A stretch of 64,000 nucleotides of DNA from Marinobacter sp. LQ44 (GCF_001447155.2 NZ_CP014754.1:1860001-1924000), one strand, 5' to 3'; counted from the first letter of the stretch, positions 54,282 to 63,884 are shown. Notes: a model not told the origin generated them from the sequence alone. Program-made: numbers and translations.

Positions 54282-54953
54282 ATGAAACCTAAAATAATTA
54301 GTAAAGTCTCGTTAGTGGCGTTCCTTTTACTTTCACTTGCTGCGAGCCTGGCCAACGCTCAATCTGAGCCGGTTTACAGTAGAGGCGACTGGGTGGTTGG
54401 GCTGAATGCCACTAGAGTTCTAACCGATGAAGATTTGCGATCAGCCTCTGTGGGGAGTGCCCCCGTTCCAAATTCCAACCTGTCTATTAACAACGATACG
54501 ACCGTATCATTCGACGTGTCGTATTTTCTGAGTAATCAGCTGGCATTTAACATTTTTGGCGGCATTCCCGCTAGTGCGGACCTCCAGGGCGAAGAGTCTC
54601 TCTCCGGTCTTTTTCTTGGTCAAACAGATTATGGTCCGGTAATTCTTTCGCTTCAGTATCATGTTTTGACGGGTAGCAACTTCTCTCCGTACTTTGGAGC
54701 GGGTGTAGGACGGATTCTCTTTTTAGATGAGAAGGATCGCGCACTAACCGACTTCGACGTCGAAGATACATGGGCCCCTGCGGTTCAGGCTGGTTTTCGC
54801 TGGAGGATACACAATAACTGGTCGGCAAATTTTGACGTTAGATATGCACCCTTCGAGGCGGATATCACCGGTAACCTGGGCCCGGCCCCTGTTCAGGCAA
54901 AAGTGGAAGTGGACCCCACTATCGTGAGCATCGGTGTTGCATATCGCTTTTAA
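54282..54953 (+). CDS. alkL: OmpW-family outer-membrane alkane importer AlkL
   Basis: The 223-residue protein has a signal peptide (SLVAFLLLSLAASLANA, cleavage before QSEP) and an eight-strand barrel of OmpW type ending in Phe (SIGVAYRF). GPo1 AlkL (230 residues) admits alkanes and their esters through the outer membrane. It is the last gene of the alkB operon; a hairpin lies 87 bp later. Confidence 0.9.
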   Translation: MKPKIISKVSLVAFLLLSLAASLANAQSEPVYSRGDWVVGLNATRVLTDEDLRSASVGSAPVPNSNLSINNDTTVSFDVSYFLSNQLAFNIFGGIPASADLQGEESLSGLFLGQTDYGPVILSLQYHVLTGSNFSPYFGAGVGRILFLDEKDRALTDFDVEDTWAPAVQAGFRWRIHNNWSANFDVRYAPFEADITGNLGPAPVQAKVEVDPTIVSIGVAYRF

Positions 54954-55039
54954 ATGCCAAGTATACCAACCGTCTGCATTTGCTGGTCGCTTTCAGCAAC
55001 CTGCTGATTGATAAAAAACCTGCAGCGTAAGACCAATGC

Positions 55040-55072
55040 GCCCCTTTTCCGCCAAGATTGCGGAAAAGGGGC
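55040..55072. terminator. Strong hairpin after alkL
   Basis: GCCCCTTTTCCGC and GCGGAAAAGGGGC form a perfect 13-bp stem with a 7-base loop. No T tract follows on the + strand, but position and stability suggest the end of the alk operon. Confidence 0.65.
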
Positions 55073-55126
55073 AAAAACCAGCGGTTATTCAGATCTTCCT
55101 TAGGTATATAGCCCCAGCCTTATGCA

Positions 55127-55528
55127 TCATTTAAAGGTCTCGTATCGTTTAGTCGAGTAGTATATAGCCATCAGGACCGGCACGTCCTTACTATAGAAAA
55201 CCTTTTCAGTAGTCCCGCAAGTTTCATTTAATCGAGCAAGTGTCTTAACATTAATACCGCTCGTAACTATCGGTTCTTGATGTCCACCATCAATAAGCCG
55301 GAATCTTACTGTGTTTGATTTACACACCGCTTGAAGCTTGCAGTCTGAAAAGCCCTGTCTTGGCTGCCACCACCCATCCGCATGAAAAAGCATATGCTCA
55401 GATGAACCAAAACAAGAGGTCGACACCGAATGGGCGATGTTGCTTATGAAGGATTGAGTGATCGGAACCTCTACCCATAATGGCCGATAGAGACTTCGCT
55501 TTTTCTTTGTGGGTAAAATCAAGTTCAT
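55127..55528 (-). CDS. Hypothetical protein
   Basis: The 133-residue frame between the alkL terminator and the IS110-family element has no recognisable domain, signal peptide or membrane segment. TGG and Cys residues are frequent (SSEHMLFHADGWWQP). It may be a real orphan gene or a fragment damaged by insertion nearby. Confidence 0.4.
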   Translation of the reverse strand: MNLILPTKKKRSLYRPLWVEVPITQSFISNIAHSVSTSCFGSSEHMLFHADGWWQPRQGFSDCKLQAVCKSNTVRFRLIDGGHQEPIVTSGINVKTLARLNETCGTTEKVFYSKDVPVLMAIYYSTKRYETFK

Positions 55529-55591
55529 ATTTTCGTCGGTAATTGCAAGGTGAGGTTATTAGTGGGACATATAGAGAATTATTTCACCTAC

Positions 55592-56959
55592 ATGGACTCC
55601 CCCTGCGGTCAAGCAACGCCATTTGAATCCGAAGCGGTTTGAGACTGCGGCTCTACATTCGGCCTCTTTGTGGGCGTTTTTGCCCGGGCCAGGATGATGA
55701 TGCGTGTGAGCGGGGACCTTATTCGTTAGTCGGCTTCGCTGAGCCGCAGAAATAAACAGGTTCTCCCACTCTCGGTCTGACCGTTCCGTCATCGCTTGCC
55801 GTTGCAAGACTCTTCTGGCAGGCTTGTTCTGCCTGTCGTTGGTGCTCGGTTTTAGCCCTCCACAGGCTGTGTCTTAAACTCGGTTTGATTCATGAGTAGT
55901 GCCCATATAATCCGGGCGTTCTTGGCCGCCATCGCAACGGCGGCCCGCTTGTATCCACGTCGTTCCACCAGGTCTTTGGCCCAGTCACTGAGTCGATCAT
56001 TCTTATCCGGTAATTTTGCAATCACTGCCCGGGTGCCATGGATCAGCAGCGTTCGCAGGTATTTGTCCCCGCGCTTGGTGATTCGGCCAAGTCGCACCTT
56101 GCCACCGGTCGAGTATTGTCGGGGCACCAGACCCAACCATGCGGCAAAGTGTCGCCCACTTTTGAACTGTCTGGGGTCAGGCGCACTGGCCAGCAGGGCT
56201 GTTGCGGTCTGTGGTCCGATACCCGGTATGGCCATAAGGCGCTTGGCCTGCTCATCGCTCCGGGCCATCGCTTCGACCTCCCGATCGTAAGCCAGGATTT
56301 CTTCATCGAGCTGTCGAATGCGTTGGTTGATGTTGTTGATTAAGCGGCGAGCGAGCATGGGTAAGTCGTTTTCGGCATCCTCCAGGATTTCGGGAACCCG
56401 GCGCCGTGCGGCGTAACGGCCCTGGGGAATGATCAGTCCGAACTCGGCCAGCAGCCCACGAATCTGATTGATCTGCGCGGTGCGTTCTTTGGTCAGTCCA
56501 CGGCGAATACGATGCAGGCACAGTACGGCTTGCTGGTCTTCGGTCTTGATTGGAACAAACCGCATATTCGGCCGACCTACTGCCTCACAGATGGCCTCGG
56601 CATCGTTGTCGTCGTTCTTGCTGCTCTTGCGATAGGGCGCGACAAACCGGGGTGCAATGATTCGGACATCGTGGCCGAGTTTGGTCATTTCCCGAGCCCA
56701 ATGGTGGGCACCCGAGCAGGCTTCCATGCCAATCAGGCAGGGTGGGAGCTGAGCGATATAAGGCAACAGCTTGGGCCGGTTCAGTCGTTTGCGAACCACG
56801 ACCTTGCCGTGTTGATCGGTGCCATGAATACTGAACACAGTTTTCGCCAGATCGATGCCAATGGTTGTAACATTCATGATGACTCCTCCTGCTTTTGATT
56901 GAAGATGTCAGACACCTTCAATGTGGCACATCGATGCCGTGGGAGCAGGGGGAGTCCAT
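55592..56959 (-). mobile_element. IS1111-group (IS110 family) insertion sequence
   Basis: The transposase gene lies between inverted copies of a 15-bp sequence, ATGGACTCCCCCTGC (55592-55606) and GCAGGGGGAGTCCAT (56945-56959). Subterminal inverted repeats are typical for the IS1111 group; the true tips lie a few bases outside. No target duplication was found, as expected. It separates the alkB operon from the CYP153 operon. About 245 bp between the transposase stop and the left repeat hold no gene. Confidence 0.85.
55852..56877 (-). CDS. IS110-family transposase (IS1111 group)
   Basis: The 341-residue transposase has the N-terminal DEDD domain (GIDLAKTVFSIHG, GMEACSGAHHWA, KNDDNDAEAICEAV) and the C-terminal Transposase_20 domain (LMAIPGIGPQTATALLA, FAAWLGLVPRQYSTGGKVRLGRI split) with the conserved Ser region. 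The frame is complete, so the element may be active. Confidence 0.96.
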   Translation of the reverse strand: MNVTTIGIDLAKTVFSIHGTDQHGKVVVRKRLNRPKLLPYIAQLPPCLIGMEACSGAHHWAREMTKLGHDVRIIAPRFVAPYRKSSKNDDNDAEAICEAVGRPNMRFVPIKTEDQQAVLCLHRIRRGLTKERTAQINQIRGLLAEFGLIIPQGRYAARRRVPEILEDAENDLPMLARRLINNINQRIRQLDEEILAYDREVEAMARSDEQAKRLMAIPGIGPQTATALLASAPDPRQFKSGRHFAAWLGLVPRQYSTGGKVRLGRITKRGDKYLRTLLIHGTRAVIAKLPDKNDRLSDWAKDLVERRGYKRAAVAMAAKNARIIWALLMNQTEFKTQPVEG

Positions 56960-57163
56960 ATCATTCGCTATGGTGCTCTCGGTTTACCAGAGCAACAGTA
57001 ATGTGTCTGGCTACGGGAAATTCCGCCGGTTGTGGCTCACGCATCCTTTGCGCTCACTGAAAGCTGTCGGTCGTAGGATATGATATCCATAGGCCGTATG
57101 AGTTGTGCATTGCTTTCGCAATTTTGGGCAAACTAAGGGCACAGCTCTACTCGGTCGTCAATT

Positions 57164-58414
57164 TCAATTTATGGACTGACCGCTCACCAAGGACTTCAGT
57201 TCAATATCCGGATCCTTCAACATTTCAGGATTGACCTGCCTGCGTTGTTGAACGAGGGTCTTGCCGACCATAAAAGCGATGGGCAGGTTGACCGCATCAA
57301 CAGCAATGACACAGCCATCGCGGAGATAGAACACCGCAAATCCCTTGTCTTCCGGGCTTCCGCGCAGCACACGCTGATCATGATATTGCGACAACCCCAC
57401 CATCTGCAGACGCACGTCATACTGGTTCGACCAGAACCATGGAGCGCTATTATAGGGTTTCTTCTCGCCCATCAGGGTTGCCGCCACTGTCCGGGCCTGA
57501 TCAACCGCGTTGGCGACAGATTCAAGGCGCTGCATCTTCTCGAAGAAAAGATTCCGGTGGCGGGTACAGTCGCCGATCGCCAGGATGGCTGGATCTTCTG
57601 TGCGGGTAAACTCGTCAACAATAATGCCGTCATCACAGGGCAGGCCGGCGGCCTCAGCCAGCGCGGTTTCCGGCACAACACCCACTGAAACGAGCACGAT
57701 GTCGGCCGGTACAGTGCCGCCGCTCGCCAATGTCACGCCAGCCACATGCCCCTGATCGCTAGCTTCGAAACCGGTTACCGCCGTGTTCAGGCGTAGATCC
57801 ACGCCAGCGTTACTGTGTTTGGTGTAAAAAAACTCCGACATTTCCGGGCCTGTTACACGCTGCATAAGACGCTCGGCCGCTTCCAGTACCGTGACATCAA
57901 CGCTTTTTTTGGTAGCGCTGGCTGCCACTTCAAGGCCAATGTAACCACCACCCACGATGACCAAGCGTTTCCCCGGAACCAGTTGTTCACGCAGGGCATC
58001 CGAGTCAGCTATGTCATGTAGGTAATGAATGCCCTTCAAGTCAGCCCCGGGTGCGTTCAGGCGTCGAACGTGGGACCCCGTGGCCAGGACCAGTCGATCG
58101 TATTTCAATGTGCTCTGGTCCGACAAACTGATGGTCTTGTTGTCCCGATCAATTTGTTCGGCACGTACACCGAGCCGCAACTGATGGCCGGCGTTCTCGT
58201 ACACCGAGCGCGGCTTGAGGTACAGCGACTCCTGATCCACCTCGCCTGCCAGGTAGTTCTTGGACAGGGGCGGCCGCTGATAGGGTGGATGTGGCTCTTC
58301 GCCCACCAGGACCACCTCATGTTGATATTTCTTTTGCAGCAAGGTTGTCAGGAGCGCACCTGCTGCGTGCCCGCCGCCAACGATGACTGTCGTCTCTTTC
58401 TGTTGGTTTGCCAT
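57164..58414 (-). CDS. Ferredoxin reductase of the CYP153 system
   Basis: From ATG 58414 the 416-residue flavoprotein shows VIVGGGHAAGALLTTLL (FAD), LVIVGGGYIGLEVAASA (NAD) and AILAIGDCTRH, as in putidaredoxin reductase. It would transfer electrons from NADH to the ferredoxin encoded at 61585-61905. It is the last gene of the - strand operon, 88 bp after the alcohol dehydrogenase. A longer frame to 58531 is GC-rich noise. Confidence 0.92.
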   Translation of the reverse strand: MANQQKETTVIVGGGHAAGALLTTLLQKKYQHEVVLVGEEPHPPYQRPPLSKNYLAGEVDQESLYLKPRSVYENAGHQLRLGVRAEQIDRDNKTISLSDQSTLKYDRLVLATGSHVRRLNAPGADLKGIHYLHDIADSDALREQLVPGKRLVIVGGGYIGLEVAASATKKSVDVTVLEAAERLMQRVTGPEMSEFFYTKHSNAGVDLRLNTAVTGFEASDQGHVAGVTLASGGTVPADIVLVSVGVVPETALAEAAGLPCDDGIIVDEFTRTEDPAILAIGDCTRHRNLFFEKMQRLESVANAVDQARTVAATLMGEKKPYNSAPWFWSNQYDVRLQMVGLSQYHDQRVLRGSPEDKGFAVFYLRDGCVIAVDAVNLPIAFMVGKTLVQQRRQVNPEMLKDPDIELKSLVSGQSIN

Positions 58415-58502
58415 AGCCTGTCTCTTTCTACTGTTCTTTGGAATCAGATTGATCAGAAGTCCAGATGCCAACTGAGCCCTGTGACGCCCGCGCGCGCGGA
58501 GC

Positions 58503-60140
58503 TCAGCCGACCATCTCCCCGGCATCCTCAAGTATCATCGCGGCACCTTTCTCGCCGATTATGGTCGCCGGCTGATTGGTGTTTCCGCCGACCAGCGTCG
58601 GCATGATGGAGACATCGATCACCCGCAGGCACTGCAGGCCATGCACGCGCAGGCGCGGGTCGACCACTGCCATCGGATCGACACCCATCTTGCAGGTGCC
58701 AACCGGGTGATAAGCCGATTCACCGCTGCGCCTCACCCATTCGGCGAGGTCGTCGTCATTCTGCAGCGCCGGCCCGGGCGAGACCTCAGCCTCGTGGTGC
58801 GGTGCAAAGGCAGGCTGCGCCAGGATTTTGCGCACCAGATATACCCCGCGCACCAGTCGCTCGACATCGGCGGAATCCGCCATGTAGTTGGGGTCGATCA
58901 GCGGCGCTGCAAACGGGTCGGCACTGTGCAGGCCAACGCGCCCGCGCGACGACGGCCTGAGCCCGTAGATCATCACCGCGTAGCCATAACCGCTCATTGC
59001 GGTCTTCAGGTCCCGCCCGTGATCGTCGTACAGCATTGGCGCGAAGTGCAGTTGCAGGTCGGGTATCGGCTCTTCGGGCCGGGAGCGGATGAATCCGCCG
59101 GCCTCGGCGCCGTTACTCGACAGCACGCCCCGTCGACCACTCAGGTATTGCAGCAGGGCCCACAGGCCCTTGAGCCAGTAGCTCGGATGCATCGAGATGC
59201 CCTGGCGGCTGCGCGCGCTGACGCGCACGAACACGTCGATATGGTCCTGCAGATTCTGCCCGATGCCTTCCAGCGCATGGCGCACGTCAATGCCATGTCT
59301 GGACAGTTCCTCCCGTGGACCGATCCCGGATAGCATCAGCAGTTGCGGCGAGTTGAACGCGCCGCCGCAGAGCACAACTTCGCGCCCGGCACGAACCTGC
59401 GTCAGCCCTGCTGCAACGCGGTATTCGACACCGGTGGCGCGTGTGCCTTCGAGTAGCACCCGGGTGACTTGCGCGTTGCTGCGGACAGTCAGGTTGGAAC
59501 GCGCCGTGGCGGGTTCGAGATAGGCCCGCGCGTTGCTACAGCGTGTGCCGTCTTTCTGGTAGGCGTAGTAGAAGCCTGCGCCCTCCTGCTCACTGCCGTT
59601 GAAATCTGTATTGAGCCGGTACTTTGCCTGGGTTGCCGCCTCGACAAACGCCGTGCTCAGCGGATTAGTATAGCGGCGCGCGGCCACATTGAGGGGACCA
59701 CCCTGGCCATGAAAATCTGCCTCACCCGGCGTACATTTCGGCTCGAAATGTTCAGATCGGCGGAAGTAGGGCAGTACCTCGGCGTATGACCACCCGTTGC
59801 ACCCCAGCCTTGCCCACTCGTCGTAGTCCCGGGCATGCCCGCGGATGTAGACCTGCGCGTTCATGGCGCTGGAACCACCGAGCATCTTGCCCCGCGGCTG
59901 GAACAGTGCCCGGTCGTACATATGCCGTTGCGGTTCGGTATTGAACTGCCAGTTGTAACGGCGGCTGAACATCAGCTGCAGGAAACCCAGCGGCATGTTC
60001 ACGAAAGGGTTGCGCCGGCTCTCCGGGCCGGCTTCGAGCAGCAGCACTGAATAGCGACCGCTCTGCGACAGGCGGTTGGCGACGGCACATCCGGCCGAGC
60101 CCGCGCCAACCACCACATAATCAAATTGCTCGGTCGTCAT
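58503..60140 (-). CDS. GMC alcohol dehydrogenase, AlkJ-like, of the CYP153 operon
   Basis: The 545-residue protein starts at ATG 60140 with [52 protein letters not shown] and HPVGTCKMG match the GMC family. It would oxidise the alkanols or omega-hydroxy acids made by the P450. Base composition is visibly richer in G+C than that of the alkBGHJKL genes and its AlkJ paralog, so the two systems probably have different origins. A frame extending to 60431 overlaps the P450 gene and is rejected. Confidence 0.93.
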   Translation of the reverse strand: MTTEQFDYVVVGAGSAGCAVANRLSQSGRYSVLLLEAGPESRRNPFVNMPLGFLQLMFSRRYNWQFNTEPQRHMYDRALFQPRGKMLGGSSAMNAQVYIRGHARDYDEWARLGCNGWSYAEVLPYFRRSEHFEPKCTPGEADFHGQGGPLNVAARRYTNPLSTAFVEAATQAKYRLNTDFNGSEQEGAGFYYAYQKDGTRCSNARAYLEPATARSNLTVRSNAQVTRVLLEGTRATGVEYRVAAGLTQVRAGREVVLCGGAFNSPQLLMLSGIGPREELSRHGIDVRHALEGIGQNLQDHIDVFVRVSARSRQGISMHPSYWLKGLWALLQYLSGRRGVLSSNGAEAGGFIRSRPEEPIPDLQLHFAPMLYDDHGRDLKTAMSGYGYAVMIYGLRPSSRGRVGLHSADPFAAPLIDPNYMADSADVERLVRGVYLVRKILAQPAFAPHHEAEVSPGPALQNDDDLAEWVRRSGESAYHPVGTCKMGVDPMAVVDPRLRVHGLQCLRVIDVSIMPTLVGGNTNQPATIIGEKGAAMILEDAGEMVG

Positions 60141-60145
60141 CCTGA

Positions 60146-61570
60146 TCAGCCGGCTTTTTTGCCTTTCGGCGTCAGTTTGACCATCACCTCCGAATAGCCC
60201 CGCACGAAGTTGGACTGCACCCGCTTGGGCTCTTCGACGACTTCGATGTTGTCGAAGCGTTTGAGAATTTCTTCCCAGAGGATGCGCAGTTGCAGTTCCG
60301 CCAGACGGTTGCCCATGCAACGGTGCACACCGTAGCCAAACGACATATGGTTTCGCGCGTCCTTGCGATCGATAATGAACTGATCGGGGTTCTCGAACTT
60401 GCGCTCGTCCCGGTTGCCCGAGGCGTACCACATCACAACGCGATCACCCTTTTTGATGGTCTGGCCACCCAGCTCAACATCCTGCTTGGCGATTCGGCGC
60501 ATATAGGCCAGCGGCGTTTGCCAGCGGATGATTTCCGAGACCATGTTCGGAATCAATTCCGGCTTTGCCTTCAGTTTTTTGAATTCTTTCGGGAACTCAT
60601 TCATGGCCACCAGGCCACCACTCATCGAGTTGCGAGTGGTGTCATTGCCGCCAACGATGAGCAGCGTCAAATTACCGATAAACTCCATCGGGCGATTGAT
60701 AAGGTCTTTCGTTTCATCGTTGCTCTGCAAAAGGCTGATCAAATCGAAACCGGGCTCCTCGCCTGCCGCGCGGCGCGCCTCCTTGTCCCGCCAAAGCCTG
60801 GAGAAGGACCAGGCCATGTCTGCCGCATCGTCAAACATGATCTCTTCATCAGCGTACTCGCCGCCGGTGGCCGATGCTGCACCGGCCATTCGATCCGACC
60901 ACTCAACCAGCTTGTGACGTTCCTCGTAAGGAAAATCCAGAAGGGTCGCCAGCATGCGGCCGGTGAGTTCCTTGGATACAACAGGCACCCAGTTAAAGGG
61001 CTTGTCCAGAGGCAGGCTGTCAAGCACATCGCCGGTGCGTGATCGGATCAGCCCCTCCATCTCCTTCAGGTTCTTCGGCGCCACCACGCCCTGCACCGAG
61101 CTGCGCTGCACATCGTGTTTTGGCGGATCCATTGCAATGAACATTTCTACCGACAGCCCCTCGGGAGGGTCACCCAGAATGATTTGCGGCTCGGCGGAAA
61201 ACAGGTCGTGACTCTTATCCACGAACAGGATGTCTTCAAAGCGAGTTACCGACCAGAAGGGGCCGAAGGGACTATTCTTCTGGTAATGGACCGGAGCCTC
61301 ATCACGCAACCGTTTGAAATAGGCGCGCCACTGATCCTGCCGATATAAAAACGGATTGCTGACATCGATGTCCTCAAGGGCCAGCGTGTTAACGTCCGGG
61401 ATGGCTGATTCAACAAATTCGGGCACGGGCCGGCGTGGGCCGAAGGCCTTCTTCTTGGCGCCCATTAACAGTTTCAGCCCCTGGATCTGCCTGTGCATCG
61501 GCACCACCCTGGAGGTAGCATTAATCACTCGGGACTGAATGTCGTCAAATGTTTTGGACAGTGTTGGCAT
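60146..61570 (-). CDS. Cytochrome P450 CYP153A alkane/fatty acid omega-hydroxylase
   Basis: The 474-residue soluble P450 has the I-helix GGNDTTRNSMSGG (about 306-318), the K-helix EIIRW, and the heme loop FGYGVHRCMGNRLAE with Cys418. The sequence matches my memory of Marinobacter CYP153A almost throughout (LEDIDVSNPFLYR, LFSAEPQIILGDPPEGLSVE split). It hydroxylates terminal carbons of C5-C12 alkanes or fatty acids. AGGAGG four bases before 61570 fixes the start; a GTG at 61588 is rejected. Confidence 0.97.
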   Translation of the reverse strand: MPTLSKTFDDIQSRVINATSRVVPMHRQIQGLKLLMGAKKKAFGPRRPVPEFVESAIPDVNTLALEDIDVSNPFLYRQDQWRAYFKRLRDEAPVHYQKNSPFGPFWSVTRFEDILFVDKSHDLFSAEPQIILGDPPEGLSVEMFIAMDPPKHDVQRSSVQGVVAPKNLKEMEGLIRSRTGDVLDSLPLDKPFNWVPVVSKELTGRMLATLLDFPYEERHKLVEWSDRMAGAASATGGEYADEEIMFDDAADMAWSFSRLWRDKEARRAAGEEPGFDLISLLQSNDETKDLINRPMEFIGNLTLLIVGGNDTTRNSMSGGLVAMNEFPKEFKKLKAKPELIPNMVSEIIRWQTPLAYMRRIAKQDVELGGQTIKKGDRVVMWYASGNRDERKFENPDQFIIDRKDARNHMSFGYGVHRCMGNRLAELQLRILWEEILKRFDNIEVVEEPKRVQSNFVRGYSEVMVKLTPKGKKAG

Positions 61571-61584
61571 GCGTCCTCCTATGT

Positions 61585-61905
61585 TCACATCTGGAACTCG
61601 GGTAAATGCACGGTCATGCCGTCCATTTCATCAGTAATGACCACCTGGCAGCCCAGGCGCGAAGTGCTTGCCCGCTCCGGGGTCATTGACAGCATTTGCT
61701 CTTCCTCACCACCAGGCGTACCTGTCTTTCTGAACCAATCGTCCGAGACGATCACGTGGCAGGTACCACAGGCACACTCTCCCCCACAATCCCCGTCAAT
61801 ACCGGGAATCAGATTGTCAACGGCGATTTGCATTACCGAGGAACCAGCTTTGAATTCAGCAACATGTTCAGTTTGATCATGTTCTATAAAAGTAATCTTG
61901 CCCAT
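61585..61905 (-). CDS. 2Fe-2S ferredoxin of the CYP153 system
   Basis: The 106-residue protein has ligands Cys40, Cys46, Cys49 and Cys86 (C-x5-C-x2-C-x36-C), the pattern of adrenodoxin/putidaredoxin. It is the first gene of the P450 operon, 14 bp before the P450 start. GGAG lies ahead of ATG 61905. A longer frame to 62016 would cover the operator repeats and is rejected. Confidence 0.95.
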   Translation of the reverse strand: MGKITFIEHDQTEHVAEFKAGSSVMQIAVDNLIPGIDGDCGGECACGTCHVIVSDDWFRKTGTPGGEEEQMLSMTPERASTSRLGCQVVITDEMDGMTVHLPEFQM

Positions 61906-61966
61906 TATTGTTCTCCTGCCAGTAGTGTTCAGTAATAGATATTGTCTGTCTGACGACACTCCTGTC

Positions 61967-62025
61967 AGGTCATTTCTTGACAAGCTGAGGTCATTTAAAG
62001 ACAAAATGACGATCATTTAGGACGG
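61967..62025. promoter_or_regulatory. Tandem 17-bp repeats between CYP153 operon and araC-type gene
   Basis: AGGTCATTTCTTGACAA (61967-61983) and AGGTCATTTAAAGACAA (61988-62004) share 14 of 17 bases and start 21 bp apart, two helical turns. A weaker third copy, GATCATTTAGGAC, begins at 62011. AraC-type activators bind such direct repeats, so this is the likely site for the divergent regulator. Confidence 0.75.
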
Positions 62026-62034
62026 GGAAGATCG

Positions 62035-63102
62035 ATGATGACGACGCAGAAGACGGGTGATTTGCAAAAATCCGGTCCCGGTATTCCATCGAATTACTCA
62101 CGGCTCATTGCACGTGAGCTCGATTTAACAGCCAAACAACTGCCACGTCTGCTGCTCGGCACCGGGCTTGGTGTGACGCAATTCCTGAGCGAGGAAAGCC
62201 TGCTTACCGCAGCGCAGCAGGTGCGGATTCTGCGCAACGCACTGGATTTGTCCGGCCAGCCGGAATTAGGGTTATGGCTAGGCAAGCGACTGACCCCGGC
62301 AACCCATGGTGCGATGGGATTCGTGGCCTACAGCAGCCCCGACTTTCTCACTGCGCTGCAAGCGATTCATACTTTTCTGCCCACGCGCGCGAGCTTCATC
62401 CAACTGCATTTGCGGCAAGTCAACGAGCGCCTGGAATGTATTCTGGACTACCAGGAGTCGCTGGACGATGACATACAGCGGTGCCTGTCGGATGCGATGG
62501 TTAAGGCCCTTTTTGAATTTGGCGAGTTTATAATTGGTCGCCCTTTGCATGAGGCTGAAATATGCTTCGCTCATCCTGAACCCCCGTATCAGGCAATGTA
62601 TGCCGATTTTTTGCCCGGGCAGATTCGCTTTGATTGCGACCAGTTAAAACTTACGTTGCCGATGTCGTTGTGTCAGGAACCGAATGCCTCCGCCAATCAC
62701 GAAAACTATCGTCTGGCCTTGCAACAGTGTGAATCGATGCTTGCGCAACTTCAGTCGGATAAACCGAGCTATCAGACCCAGCTGAAGATGATGATGTTGT
62801 CCCGACCGCCCGGAACGCTCAGTGAAGACGAAGCAGCAGCCTCGTTGTTCATGAGCAAACGCACCCTGGCACGCAAACTCAAACAGGAACGCAGCGGTTT
62901 TCGGAAAGTTCGCGACGAGATTCTGTCCCAGCAGACAGCGACCTACTTGCGTGACAGCCAGCTGTCAATCGAGGCCATTGCCGCGTTGATGAACTATCAC
63001 GACAGTGCCAATTTCAGACGCGCCTTCAAGCGCTGGTTTGACCAGTCGCCTGAGCAGTTCAGGCAAAATGTCAGATCACAAACCGTGCATCCGCATGATT
63101 AG
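62035..63102 (+). CDS. AraC-family regulator of the CYP153 operon
   Basis: The 355-residue protein has an N-terminal Arabinose_bd/OruR-like domain (about 20-200) and a C-terminal double helix-turn-helix: LSEDEAAASLFMSKRTLARKL and LSIEAIAALMNYHDSANFRRAFKRWFDQSPEQFR split at about 270-345. It diverges from the ferredoxin gene across the tandem repeats. In Marinobacter and Alcanivorax an AraC regulator next to CYP153 activates it with alkanes. Either of two adjacent ATG codons (62035, 62038) may start it. Confidence 0.92.
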   Translation: MMTTQKTGDLQKSGPGIPSNYSRLIARELDLTAKQLPRLLLGTGLGVTQFLSEESLLTAAQQVRILRNALDLSGQPELGLWLGKRLTPATHGAMGFVAYSSPDFLTALQAIHTFLPTRASFIQLHLRQVNERLECILDYQESLDDDIQRCLSDAMVKALFEFGEFIIGRPLHEAEICFAHPEPPYQAMYADFLPGQIRFDCDQLKLTLPMSLCQEPNASANHENYRLALQQCESMLAQLQSDKPSYQTQLKMMMLSRPPGTLSEDEAAASLFMSKRTLARKLKQERSGFRKVRDEILSQQTATYLRDSQLSIEAIAALMNYHDSANFRRAFKRWFDQSPEQFRQNVRSQTVHPHD

Positions 63103-63147
63103 CGATCATAAACAGAGGCTACTTGCTTGCGTTTGTGAAGCCAGAAC

Positions 63148-63762
63148 CTATGCCTGCCCCCCTTTATTGATCACACCGTCCATAGCGATCTGCCAGATCA
63201 AGTCGCCAATGGTGTCGAGTGAATGAGCCCCGTTCGGGTCGAACCAGGTTGCAACCCAGTTGAGCGCCCCAAGGCCGATCAGGCGAAGCAGGCGGCCATC
63301 AATATTCTTGCGGACCACGCCCTGCGCAATCATTGTTTCGAGGATACCGGCCCACAGGGACTCGTACTGGTCACGCAGTTCGATGATTTCCTCGCGAGCC
63401 TCCGGGCCCAGCGCCCGCCATTCAAACAGCAGCACGTAAACCGCGTCCGAATCGACCAACAGGGCTCGCAGATGCGCGTTGATACAAAGACGTAAACGCT
63501 CAACCGGGTCATCCGAACTGGCGTAAGCCGACTCGACCTCTGCGGTAACCAGGTCCACCCCCCGGCGCATCAGCTCGACAAGCAGCGCTTCCTTGCTGTT
63601 GTAACGATAATACAGACTTCCGGGCAGCATATTGCAGGCCTCGGCAATCTCCTTGAGCGACGTCCTTTCAAAGCCTTTCTCACGAAAAAGCCTGGCTGCG
63701 TTAGACAAAACGTCGCCCTGGTCGCCCAGTTTGCTTGGAGGAGCCATCTGTCTGTTAACCAT
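63148..63762 (-). CDS. TetR-family regulator
   Basis: The 204-residue protein has the TetR N-terminal helix-turn-helix (NAARLFREKGFERTSLKEIAEACNMLPGSLYYRYNSKEALL split at about 20-62) and a C-terminal ligand-binding part. GAGGAGA precedes ATG 63762. It diverges from the truncated gene at 63941, and a 24-bp palindrome in the gap is its likely operator. The target may be lipid or acyl-CoA metabolism, but the sequence alone does not say. Confidence 0.92.
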   Translation of the reverse strand: MVNRQMAPPSKLGDQGDVLSNAARLFREKGFERTSLKEIAEACNMLPGSLYYRYNSKEALLVELMRRGVDLVTAEVESAYASSDDPVERLRLCINAHLRALLVDSDAVYVLLFEWRALGPEAREEIIELRDQYESLWAGILETMIAQGVVRKNIDGRLLRLIGLGALNWVATWFDPNGAHSLDTIGDLIWQIAMDGVINKGGQA

Positions 63763-63884
63763 CGCTTAAGTATCTCCTCAGCAAGCCAGTTCGTTATTCA
63801 TCAGAGCGGCCACCACCTGACTTGTTACACTGATCGTACGCCATTGCACGGGTGGCGTGCCATTTGCCTCAACAGATTCTTGAC

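Noticed and set aside
55559..55807. 82-codon frame beside the IS110 transposase
   Set aside because: It spans the left subterminal repeat of the IS, so it is element end sequence rather than a gene.
58414..58531. N-terminal extension of the ferredoxin reductase
   Set aside because: Arg-rich sequence ahead of the conserved start; the ATG at 58414 begins the FAD motif at the usual distance.
60140..60431. N-terminal extension of the CYP153-linked alcohol dehydrogenase
   Set aside because: It overlaps the end of the P450 gene in another frame and does not resemble GMC proteins.
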